The position numbers were made by a program, and so were the translations under genes. From the NCBI GenBank assembly GCA_002633005.1, contig NMRA01000289.1:14924-49650 (forward strand): a stretch of DNA of 34,727 nucleotides, written 5' to 3'. Positions 10,935-20,625 of the stretch are shown piece by piece; positions within the stretch are counted from its first letter, which is position 1, and each line of letters starts with the position of its first letter. Under the pieces are notes generated by a model that did not search any database, was not told where the DNA came from, and saw only the letters and a list, made by a program, of their open reading frames with translations. The stretch is from Phoronis australis (Eukaryota > Phoronida > Phoronidae).

Positions 10935-11005
10935 GGATTCTGAGCTGTTGTTCACCCTTGTTCTTATCTTCTTTGTCACCTGCATCCTCACAATCTGGAT
11001 CAAAG
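10935..11005 (+). CDS. Transmembrane exon, copy 1 (acceptor lost)
   Basis: The 71-bp segment encodes DSELLFTLVLIFFVTCILTI then WIK, a single hydrophobic helix ending in a basic residue, followed by an intact donor (AAAG then GTTTGT). Compared with copy 2 it has four base differences in the exon; three are silent (GAT/GAC, TCT/TCA, GTT/GTC) and one swaps Leu for Ile, which supports coding use in this frame. The splice acceptor at the corresponding position reads TTGCAC instead of TTGCAG, so the canonical AG is gone. The next AG is eight bases further in and would change the frame. This copy may be unused, rescued by another acceptor, or affected by a sequencing error. Confidence 0.5.
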
Positions 11006-11809
11006 GTTTGTGTCTGCTCTTGTAAAGACTCTATGCTCTATTGGAATTTTAAGTAGATATAGGCATGCCTCATGTCACGAAAACCAACTGTTCATTTAGA
11101 CCATGTATCATTAGTATGATATTGATCTCGAATAGTTCATTGATAAAAATAGGTGTGAATTTTGGGCTTGAAAATCTCCAGCAATTTGTTACTACTTGAG
11201 CGTTTCTTTAGGTTGACATGTCACAGCATGCCATGTCATTCACCTCATATGGTAAAACCAAAATGAACTGACAGTTCTGTGCAAGACCAAAACTTATTTC
11301 TCATCTGAATGAGGAAAGTGGTTAAAATCAAAAGTTCAGCTGAGCGGATAACAGGGTTTATGGACGCAGTTATTATTCTGTGAAAATGCAACTCTATTGT
11401 CTCTAAATGTAGGTAATGACCATTGTTTGGGCTTGATAAAACTGCTGTAAGGTAACATATTCATACAACGGCTGCTGAGTAGCACTTGGAACATAACCAT
11501 GTTGCCATGAGTTCAATTTCCAGTCTTAGAACTCTAGAATCCACTTGAACCACCAAGTGTTTTCAATGGCCATCAAAAGTTATGATGCGATGAAGATTTA
11601 TAGAAAGAGTCAAATGGCAATGCGTGCATTATTTCTTGCACTATATTTCTAACTTGAAACCTCTCACACTTGTTGATAGTAGCCTTGGTGGCATACATAC
11701 AGTTATCTTTACTTGTACCCAATAGTGGTTTTCTTTGCACTGTATCTTTGGTTTTAGTGTTTCAGTGCTCAATTATATTGTAACTTTTCACAATATATTA
11801 CACTTACAG

Positions 11810-11901
11810 GCTACATAGGTACTTCAGTGAGAAGTCCAAGAGTAATGCTGTCAAGGATTAAGAAAGGTCTATACTCCAGTGCCATCGGTGTCCATAATTA
11901 G
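11810..11901 (+). CDS. Cytoplasmic tail exon with stop, copy 1
   Basis: After acceptor ATTACACTTACAG the phase-1 frame left by the transmembrane exon continues as (G)YIGTSVRSPRVMLSRIKKG then LYSSAIGVHN and TAG. It is 29 residues, basic, without cysteines, a plausible short inner tail of a type I or signal-anchored membrane protein. I do not recognise the family. It differs from copy 2 at seven of 29 residues. Confidence 0.5.
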
Positions 11902-12791
11902 CAGATGCTTGAGAGAAAAACAAGGCGTGCACAAACTTGACACATGACTTCCAGGGGCCACCTAGTTCATTTCCTCGACGATCAATGTTATTTGATCTAT
12001 CAAAAGAAACTATCATTGCTTCAATGAACATTTGACACTAATTTAAAAGTTACCTTTGCATAGTAGCTTGACGTGGATATAGACTGTTGTCAACACAGAA
12101 GGACACGGATATATTTTTGATCTTAATCCTTTACCGTACTGCATAAGTCTGACATTTTACTTTTTATATATGTAAACCAACAATCCTTTGCCTACATGCG
12201 ACTCCTAAACTGTGATACAGTACCTGCTTTGTAACTGAAGTGTTCATGTAACTTGGTTCATGTTGAGTCTATCAACCATCATCATCTGCTTTTGTTGATC
12301 CACGTGATTGTGTGAATTGACTGTGATGATGGTGTCACTGCTGTTCCATATTAGAACATGAAAATGCACATTGTAATGCACGAAACAGTGTTTCATTTGA
12401 GTTATTTATATTAGGTTTGTGTAAACCCTACTGCAGTGTGATGATGTTTTATTCTAATGTGTCAGTGCTATGGAGGATGTCCAGTTGAGCAAGGAACAGT
12501 TGTAAAGTAACTAATTTGCATGTGAAAATTTTCAACTCGCTTACAACTGTAGCATAAATGCAAGCTAACTCCAGCTGCTGGTTGAAATTCTGTGCATCAT
12601 TTTTGGTGTGAGGAGCAATCATGATTTCTAAAAACCTTATTTTGAAAATTTGCCCTTTTACGATTCCATCAGTCGATTCAATGTCACTGTTTCAGATTCA
12701 TATATACACGTCTGAGTTTCCAGTGTAAAGGCCTCAGAATAAATTTTAAACTGAATGTCTTCTTACAAATGCCACTATTGTCATCTTGCAG

Positions 12792-12862
12792 GGACTCAGA
12801 GCTGTTGTTCACCCTTGTCCTTATCTTCTTTGTCACCTGCATCATCACAATCTGGATCAAAG
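12792..12862 (+). CDS. Transmembrane exon, copy 2
   Basis: It is bounded by acceptor CATCTTGCAG and donor GTTTGT. Entry is phase 2 and exit phase 1. It encodes DSELLFTLVLIFFVTCIITI then WIK, about 20 apolar residues closed by a lysine, the profile of one membrane-spanning helix. It links in frame to the candidate exon at 9953-10017 upstream and to the tail exon at 13687. Of the two cassettes this one has all splice sites intact, so it is the likelier functional version. No family name is offered. Confidence 0.6.
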
Positions 12863-13686
12863 GTTTGTGTCTGCTCTTGTAAAGACTCTATGCTCTATTG
12901 GAATTTAAAGTAGGTAAAGGCATGCTCTGTCACGAATCCAAACTGTTCATTTAGACCATGTACCATTAGTACGATATTGATCTCGAATTGTTCCTTGATA
13001 AAAATAGGTGTGAATTTTGGGCTTGAAAATCTCCAGCAATTTGTTACTGCTTGAGTTTCTTTGGGTTGTCACAGCATGCCATTTCATTCACCTGACACAG
13101 TCACAACCATAATGAACTGACAGTTCTTTGCAAGACCAAAACTGATTTTTCATCTGAATGAGGAAAGTGGTAAAAATCAAAAGTTAAGTTGCGCGGATAA
13201 CAGGGTTTATAGCCCCAGTAATTTTTCTGTGAAAATGCAACCTCTCAATGTAGGTTTCTTACTGCTTGTCAAAAGACGATAGTAGTATGACCATTGCTTG
13301 GGCTTGATAACACAGTTGAGTGGTAACATATTCATAGAACGGCTGCTGAGTAGCACTTGGGACATAACCATGTTGCCATGAGTTCAATTTCTTCTCTTAG
13401 AACTCTAGGATCCACTTAAACCATAAAGTGTTTTGTAATAGCCATCAAAAGTTATAATGCAATGAAGATTTATACAAACAGTCAAATGGCAATGCGTGCA
13501 TTAGTTCTTGCACCATCTTTCTAACTTGCAACCTCTCTCACTTGTTGATACTAGCATTCAGTTGGTGCTATAGATACAGTTATCATTATTCGTACCCAAT
13601 GGTGGTTTTCTTTGCACTGCATCTTTGGTTTTAGTGTTTCGGTGCTCAATTATATTGTAACTTTTCACAATATTTTAAACTTACAG

Positions 13687-13778
13687 GCTACATAGGTACT
13701 TCAATGAGAAAACCAAGAGTAACCCTCTCATGGATTAACAAAGGTCTATACTCCCGTGCCACCGGTGTCCATAATTAG
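13687..13778 (+). CDS. Cytoplasmic tail exon with stop, copy 2
   Basis: Acceptor TTTTAAACTTACAG, then the phase-1 frame continues (G)YIGTSMRKPRVTLSWINKG, LYSRATGVHN and TAG. Compared with copy 1 there are ten base changes; seven codons change residue and only one is silent. The motifs YIGTS, PRV, KGLY and GVHN are kept. The probable 3' end of the transcript is at the AATAAA of 14230-14235 or the one at 14997-15002. Confidence 0.6.
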
Positions 13779-14229
13779 AAGGTGCTTGAGAGAAAAACAA
13801 GGCGTGCACAAACTTGACACATGACTTCCAGGGGCCACCCAGTTCATTGCCTTGACGATCAATAGTTTTGCAATGACAACAAATGTTATTTGATCTATCA
13901 CTGCCTCAGTGAAAAATTGTCACTAATTTTAAAGTTAACTTTGTACAGTAGCTTGACGTGGATATAGACTGTTGTCAATACAAAACGACACGGCTATATT
14001 TTTGATCTTACTCATTTACCGTACAGCATAAAAGTCTGACATTTTACTTTTTACATATGTAAACCAACAATCCTTGACCACTGTTTGCCTAAATTTGACT
14101 CCAAAACTGTGATACAGTACCTGCTTTGTAATTGAAGTGTACATGTAACTTGGTTCATGTTGAGTCTATCGACCATCATCATCTGCTTTTTTAGATCCAT
14201 GTTGTTGTGTGAATTGACTACGTAATTAA

Positions 14230-14235
14230 AATAAA
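14230..14235 (+). terminator. Candidate polyadenylation signal AATAAA
   Basis: Canonical hexamer just past the end of copy 2 of the tandem cassette, about 450 bp after the tail stop codon. A second AATAAA lies at 14997-15002. Such hexamers are common in AT-rich DNA. Confidence 0.35.
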
Positions 14236-14703
14236 TGTGTCCATGACTTCAAACATATTTCGATTAATTACATGTCATGCCGCAACTCGTGTTTGCATTT
14301 ACATCTGTGTTGTGTTAAGAATTATTGCAGTGAAATGCATTTGATGTTATACAGGCTCAACTTCGGCAATGAAAATCCATTCTGTTCATTACTGTGATTA
14401 TGTCATTGCTCTTGAAGCTGCTATAAACATGCCTTCCTTCAATTAAACCAACTCTTGATTTTGACTATTTATGGTCTTGGCCCATTCCTTATTGAAAGTA
14501 CAAGTGATTCCTGGAATTAGAAAGAACTGACAGTTTGTAATATCTCAAACTTCAGTTTACCAATTTGTCTTGAAACAGCTTGTCATTTTCTGTTGGTGAA
14601 TTTGTTACAAGCCAAGAAACCCATCCTCACCTGGGTAAAGAAACCTAGTGATAGGAGGTCTGACGAGGAAAATGGTATAAATTAAAAGTTACTTTATTAG
14701 TGA

Positions 14704-14880
14704 TGGAACATTTTTTCCCGTCAGCACGCAATCTTTTTGGTCACATCACGTGACCTATTGAATGTAAGTCCGAAGAATTTCTGCCCAAGACAGGGACGGG
14801 GCAGAAATCTTTTTGGATTGATATTCATTAGGTCACGTGATGTGACCAAAATATGGCGTGCTGACGGGACAAACTGTTCG
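14704..14880. mobile_element. Hairpin MITE with ~65-bp inverted arms
   Basis: Left arm 14704-14772 (GGAACA, then CCCGTCAGCACGC, then GGTCACATCACGTGACC) is inverted at 14813-14880 (GGTCACGTGATGTGACC, GCGTGCTGACGGG, TGTTC). The interior also pairs (AGAATTTCTGCCC against GGGCAGAAATCT), so almost the whole element is one stem. No ORF. It sits downstream of the membrane-protein cassette, possibly inside its longer 3' UTR. A target-site duplication was not evident. Confidence 0.75.
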
Positions 14881-16500
14881 CGACATTTTTCCATGTCTTA
14901 CTGAAAAAGATAAATTTATGCATACCTTATAGAATGTACTGTATGCAACCCATTGTTATGGCTATTTTGGTATTTATACTTAAATTTCAGATAAACAATA
15001 AACAAAACTCAAATAAGGAATGTGTTTTATTGTCTTTTCTTTAGTTTGACTAAAACCTGGGACCTTATCATGAACCTGCTAATAATCCATAGATACATGT
15101 AGTCTTTAATGAATATTCATGTCACACGCGTACTGTCAGGGCCGAAATAATGTTTCTACTTCACAACTGCCAATTAAAAGTTTAGTCCAGTTATCATGAA
15201 TTCCTAATAGCCTGGAAATAATTTGTTCACATTTTCTCAATAAGTAACAATTATGAGCATATTTTCAGATAATTTATTTATTTGCTAAATTGGATATTTG
15301 TCTGAAACATTTATGTTGAGTGCAAGACCAAGTCTCTATAGCTTTGGAAGGAAAATGATAAAAGGTTATTACAGGTGCAATGTCAGCAGTGTTTTCTCTC
15401 ACAGAGACACATGTGTGCACAATGAGGGTGCTTAACTGGATTTCCAAAACTGTCTTTACAAGAAATACTCAAAGGCATCAGCAAAATACAGGTGACATGT
15501 TGCTTCTTATAGATCTTTTCAGTGTAGTGGACACTCAGCATCTGTCACAGGTACGCCCTGATGATAATCACAGCTGGTGATACTTACCACCCCAGTGAGT
15601 ATGGACACAGCAAGTTAATGCCCTCATCCTCAGAGTTGTAGTTTAAACATGAACTCAACATGAAGGGGAATATTGTTTTCAACAATATTCTTGTCGGTGT
15701 CAGCATACATGTAGCTGCAAACTGACTGTTGTTCTTGAAAAAGCCAGACAGTATAATTTTCAGTATTTTATGTGTCATATTTTAGTGATACATAGCAAAT
15801 GTATTTCATTACAAGTTTTCAGTTTTGTTACCTATTAAACTTGTGTGATTACTAAAGAAAGAAAACAATAAGAATGATATGATAACACAAAAGTTATGTA
15901 GAATCGGTTCTATTGAGTTAAGAAACGAGAGTTCCAAGCATACCTGCATGTGAAGAGACCGAACATCAACTGCCACCTAATCCTATTCCTCTACACATGG
16001 CTCAGTACTCCAATCATGTTGTCACTGTTGCTTAGGTATTGTTGTTATCGTTGGTGAAGTGATGCACACTACGATGAAAGTTTAAAAACATGGTAATCAC
16101 ATAAAGTGCCAATCTGAGCACTACATAGATAAAATTGATCAATACATTCCACAGCATACACATTTTCGCAAAAGTACCTGAAATTGAAACTTCAATGTTC
16201 TAGCTGTTTCAAGACTAATTAAGTTTAGTTTCTGTGTTAACTTGCTAATATTGATGCTAGAAGTCTGTAACAGCTGACATTCAAGAAGGATAGATGATTT
16301 TCGAAGCACTCTTTATGCCCTCTCATAAATTCATGCTTTAATTACATTCAACGTGCAATAAAATTACTGTGTGATTGAAAATGGTTAGAATACATAAACT
16401 AACATCCACTTACAATCGAATGAGAAAGAAAATGTGTATTTTAATCAATATTAAAGTGTATTTTTTATTCTCTTGAAGCTCCCGTTCCTTATAACAGTTC
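14881..16500. other. No gene seen
   Basis: AT-rich sequence. Apart from AATAAA at 14997-15002 and a perfect 10-bp stem at 15668-15690 (GAATATTGTT, 3-base loop, AACAATATTC), I see nothing supportable. Two ORFs of 64-66 codons have no family signature. Confidence 0.4.
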
Positions 16501-17190
16501 ATACCTCCATGGACTACATAATTTGAATGATTTCTCCTGGGGGTTCAGAGGGGAATTCCCCCAGGTGCCAGGTAAGGGGGTATCACTGTGGCAAAAACCA
16601 GGTGGGCGCCAATTGGGTGTTGGGCCCCTCCCAGGGGGGTTACATGGGAGGAGTGCTAAACAGGTAAAAACCAATGGGTATGTATGTCACATGGGTGTTG
16701 AGCCCCTCTCATCGTCACACATTTTGGTTGGTCCCCTGACCATTGACAAACATGTTGCTCCCAGCCCACTGTTGGTTTCATCTCCAACCAACAATTTCGC
16801 ATGTGTTCCCTATTCAATGCACCAGGCTACTAGCAATGCAGACAATTGTTTTGTGCAGTGGGTGTTACACAAGTGAGAAGAAGAAAGCAAAGCAATTCAT
16901 CACTACCACAAAATCGTAATACAATTTTAGAACATTCCATTATTTCATGCCAGTATAGGGTAAACTCAATCCCACTCTCCCACTCACCAACAGTTACAAG
17001 TCAGTTGGTAATCTGTAGAATAGCTCACAGCTTACAAAACGTAGTACAATTGATTATATCATCAATCATAACTAGTCAAAGTTCAAAATGTCATGACAAA
17101 AAATTAAGAGGTACTGAACAGCAATCAAAATATTTACTACCCACATAACTTCATACAAAACTGAATTAAAAAGACTTGGATGATAAAACC
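16501..17190. other. G+C-rich patch with palindromes; no supported gene
   Basis: The stretch 16535-16760 is clearly richer in G and C than its surroundings. It contains CCTGGGGG...CCCCCAGG (16536-16543 and 16558-16565) and, inside it, GGGGAATTCCCC. Two phrases recur locally (GGTGTTGGGCCCCTC and GGTGTTGAGCCCCTC). ORFs of 117 and 100 codons cross the patch, but their compositions are biased, they lack motifs, and the second is mostly Ser/Thr/Gln-rich. Confidence 0.35.
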
Positions 17191-17192
17191 AA

Positions 17193-17198
17193 AATTTT
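17193..17198 (-). terminator. Candidate polyadenylation signal (minus strand)
   Basis: TTTATT on the plus strand reads AATAAA on the minus strand, about 290 bp downstream of the stop codon of the minus-strand ORF at 17482-17629. It may serve that transcript, if there is one. Confidence 0.25.
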
Positions 17199-17481
17199 AT
17201 TTCATATACCCACTGTTCCTATTATCAATAAAAGTAAAAATTTGATGTAAATTAAAGCCAGACCACAAGATCATATGTGATACCTAGCCACAACTGGGGC
17301 TTAAATTAATCACAATCTGCAAAAACGTACACAATAGGCAACACATACACCAACCTATACAACAAGAAAATCTGACCAACCTTGTCACTCTCTATTGATA
17401 CACTAGTAAACAACAGCACTTTTTGCCAAAGAAATGCGTTATAAATAAAGCTGAAAACTAATTTACTCACAGAGGTGTTTG

Positions 17482-17629
17482 TCATCGAGAAGCAAAATGA
17501 TACGGACAGCTTGGGTTTAACAAAATTTCAGGCCACCATTCAGATTCTGAATGATCCATCAGTTTCATTTTGGCTCTCTCCAAATCACAGGCTAACCATT
17601 CATAAAATGTTTCAATCTGATCAACATTA
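17482..17629 (-). CDS. Unidentified minus-strand ORF end abutting the foldback element
   Basis: Immediately outside the left tip of the foldback element, the minus strand reads NVDQIETFYEWLACDLERAK, then MKLMDHSESEWWPEILLNPS, CPYHFASR and stop. The mix of Trp, Glu, His and Cys and the amphipathic start look more like genuine protein than AT-rich noise. The longer 92-residue ORF begins inside the element's tip. If the element were absent, the open frame of the THAP-containing ORF to the right of the element would run into this one in the same frame, so both may be parts of one interrupted gene. I do not recognise the family. It could equally be a fragment of a host exon or of another transposon. 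Confidence 0.35.
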
Positions 17630-20625
17630 AAGGCGATATTTTTTTCAAATGAGACAACATTATTTAGTATCAAAGTGTGCGGAACGGTTCCGCTCTTTTC
17701 TAATATCCATTTAGGCCATAAAAAATGGTATGTAACAAATCTATACCTTACCCTAAACATGTTTACAATGTTACATTTTTATTTCCTCAATTAGCATTTT
17801 CTTAATCAGAAGTTCAATTTTTGCCTCGCGTAATATTCCGCACCGAGTGCGGAAAATTCTGCAAAACCTGCAGAATATTCCGCACACTTGCGGAATATTG
17901 CGCAGATTTTGCGGAATATTACGCAGATTTTGCGGAATATTACGCAGATTTTGCGGAGTATTACGCAGATTTTGCGGAATATTACGCAGATTTTGCGGAA
18001 TATTACGCAGATTTTGCGGAGTATTACGCAGATTTTGCGGATTATTAGGCAAATTTTGCGGAATATTACGTAGATTTTGCGGAATATTACGCACTGCGCA
18101 AGTTTTGTGTAATACTGTGACTTGAAAAATATTATGTATATTTTGTGGAATAATAATCAAAATAATAATTTATTTTTTAAATCAATGTGAAACTTCCAGA
18201 AGAGTTCCACCAACAGAAAAGTTTAGCACAGGACTAAAATTTTTAATTTTCTCCCGGCCCAATAAACATGAATTACTTTCCATTCTCAATAATACTTGAG
18301 AGTATAATGTGTACACTCTCAATAATATATTAATCAATGTGACGGTTGCAGAAGGGTTCCACATGCGGAACGGTTCCGCAAACAGAATAGTTTTTTCGAG
18401 AACACAATTTTTTAAATTCTCATGACTAATAAAGTTAAAATGCATTCCATAATCAATACCACTTGAAAGTATCAATGTGACAATCCTAATAATAATTACT
18501 TGATCAATGTGAAAGTTGCGGAACCAGTCCGCATGCGGAACCGTTCTGTATGGGGAGCGATTTCCCAAACAGAATGGTTTTGCTGGGTATTTGATTTCAC
18601 TAATCAACTTAAAATGCATTACATTATCAATGCCACTTGAAAGTATCGATGTGACAATCCTAACAGTAATTAGTTGATCAATGTGACAGTTGCGGAACCG
18701 TTCTGCATGCGGAACTGTTCTGCAGATAATACTTTTGTGATCCTTACAAGGTTTAAAACAGTTTTCTTGCACATTTCAGTTGAAGTATAATCTATTCTCA
18801 ATAGCGTATGGAAAAATCAATGTGTCAACATGAACAATGATTAATCAGTGGGGAACTTGCTGAATGGTTTGTGATGAAGAAACCTACCTCAAGCAGACTC
18901 GGGCGAAAATCTTGTCTATGCCATTTTACCGCTTTTGGTAGAACCTTAACACAACCCATGAAATATTGGAATCTTAATGTGGAACAAGCATTAAACATAA
19001 AAGTATCAGAATTTCTACACCAACAATAGTTAATTATAACAATAAAAGTGACAGTTGCGGAACCGTTCAGCATGCGGAACCATTCCGCAAACAATACTTT
19101 TGTGACCCACACAATTTTAAAAAAAAATTCTTGCACATTTCAGTTGAAATATATTCTATTCTCAATAGCATATGAACATCTCAATCTGTTTACATGAACA
19201 ATAATTAATCAGTGGGGAACTTGCTGAATGATTTGTGATGAAGAAACCTACCTCAAGCAGACTCGGCGAAAAATTGACATCTTGTAGATGCCATTTTACC
19301 GCTTTTGGTAGAAACTTAACACAAGCCATGAAATATTCGAATCTTAACGTACAAAAAGCATTAAACCTAAAAGTATCAGAATTTCTACACTAACAATAAT
19401 TAATTATGAAAGTGACAGTTGCGGAACCATTCCGCATGCGGAACTGTTCCGCAAACAAAAATTTCTTGCACATTTCAGTTGAAATATACTCTATTCTCAA
19501 TAGCATATGGAAATATCAATGAGTCAACATAAACAATGATTTATGAATGGCTAACTTGCCGAATGGTTTGTGATGCAGAAACCTAACTCAAGCAGACTCG
19601 AGAAAAATTGACATCTTGTGTATGGCATTTTACCGCTTTTGACAGAACCTTAACACAAGTCATGAAATATTCAAATCTTAACGTACAACAAGCATTAAAC
19701 ACAAAAGTATCAGAATTTCTACCCTAACACTAATTAATTAATAAAAGTGACAATTGCGGAACTTCCGCATGCGGAAAAATTCCGCAAGGGGAGCGATTTC
19801 CGAAACAGAATGGTTTTGCGGGGTATTTGATTTCACCAGTCAACTTAAAATGCATTCCATTATCAATGCCACTTGAAAGTATTGATGTGAAAATCCTAAC
19901 AGTAATTAGTTGATCAATGTGACAGTTGCGGAGTCGTTCCGCATGCGGAATGGTTCCGCAAACAATACTTTTGTGATCCTCACAAGTTTTAAAAAAATTG
20001 TTCTTGTACATTCCAGTTGAAATATACTCTACTCTCAATAGCATATGGAAATATCAATGTGTCAACATGAACAATGATTGATCAGCGGTGAACTTGCTGA
20101 ATGGTTTGTGATGCAGAAACCTACCTCAAGCAGACTCGCGAAAAATTGACATCTTGTTGATGCCATTTTACCGCTTTTGGCAGAACCTTAACACAAGCCA
20201 TAAAATATTCAAATCTTAACGTACAACAAGCATTAAACACAAAAGTATCATAATTTCTACCCTAACAATAATTAATTAATAAAAGTGACAGTTGCGGAAC
20301 ATTTCTGCATGCGGAACCGTTCCGTAAACTGTAGTTTTGTGGAGCTCACAATTTTTTAAACTTCTTACACATTAAGTTTGAAATATATTCTATTCTCAAT
20401 AACACGTGAAAATATTAATTATTGATGCAAAAACCTACCCCTAGCAGACTCAGGGAAAAATTGATATCTGGTCTATGCCATTTTACCGCTTTTGGTAGAA
20501 TGTTAATACATGATACGGATTATTCAAATGTTAATGTGCAACAAGTATGAAACATAAATGTATAAAAATTTGTACGTAACAATAATTAACTAATAAATGG
20601 AACACTTGCGGAACCATTCCGCAGG
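17630..20625 (+). repeat. Left arm of the foldback element
   Basis: Palindromic cores begin near 17679, 18365, 18518, 18692, 19057, 19421, 19756, 19928, 20294 and 20608. Spacings inside the modular part are 153, 174, 365, 364, 335, 172, 366 and 314 bp, so short and long modules alternate irregularly. Long modules share the series ACATGAACAATGATTAATCA, TTTGTGATGAAGAAACCTAC, CATTTTACCGCTTTTGG and AAGTATCAGAATTTCTAC; short ones share CACTTGAAAGTATC and AATTAGTTGATCAATGTGAC. The 196- and 104-codon minus-strand ORFs in this arm come from reading the short modules in phase. Confidence 0.8.
17890..18099 (+). repeat. 21-bp tandem array, ten units
   Basis: Units start every 21 bp from 17890 and read GCGGAATATTACGCAGATTTT with minor variants (GAG for GAA in two units, a diverged eighth unit). 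Since 21 is a multiple of three and the unit lacks stops in several frames, the array creates four overlapping ORFs of 61-129 codons on both strands; these are artefacts. Scattered half-units (GTAATATTCCGCAC, GCAGAATATTCCGCAC) precede it from 17826. The mirror position in the right arm (about 24800-24835) has only about two units. Confidence 0.92.

Larger units (their letters stand above)
10473..12324 (+). repeat. Tandem duplication, copy 1 (~1.85 kb)
   Basis: From GATGATGGTGTCACTGCTG onward this block matches 12325-14219 almost base for base, with small indels, through to GTGTGAATTGACT. It carries a transmembrane exon, an intron, a tail exon with stop codon and several hundred bases of 3' flank. 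Introns and flanks look similarly diverged to the eye, roughly nine bases in ten identical. The copies abut directly, head to tail. Confidence 0.9.
12325..14219 (+). repeat. Tandem duplication, copy 2 (~1.9 kb)
   Basis: Second head-to-tail copy of 10473-12324, somewhat longer because of small insertions (for example near 13260-13290 and 13860-13890). It retains both exons with canonical splice sites. The unique sequence resumes at about 14220 and has an AATAAA signal at 14230-14235. Confidence 0.9.

Noticed and set aside
16523-17148. Overlapping plus-strand ORFs of 117 and 100 codons
   Set aside because: No domain, biased composition over a G+C-rich repeat-like patch, and no splice context or conserved pattern.
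17771-18160. 129-, 92-, 75- and 61-codon ORFs on both strands with heptapeptide repeats
   Set aside because: They are translations of the 21-bp satellite; openness in several frames on both strands is what a stop-free 21-mer gives.
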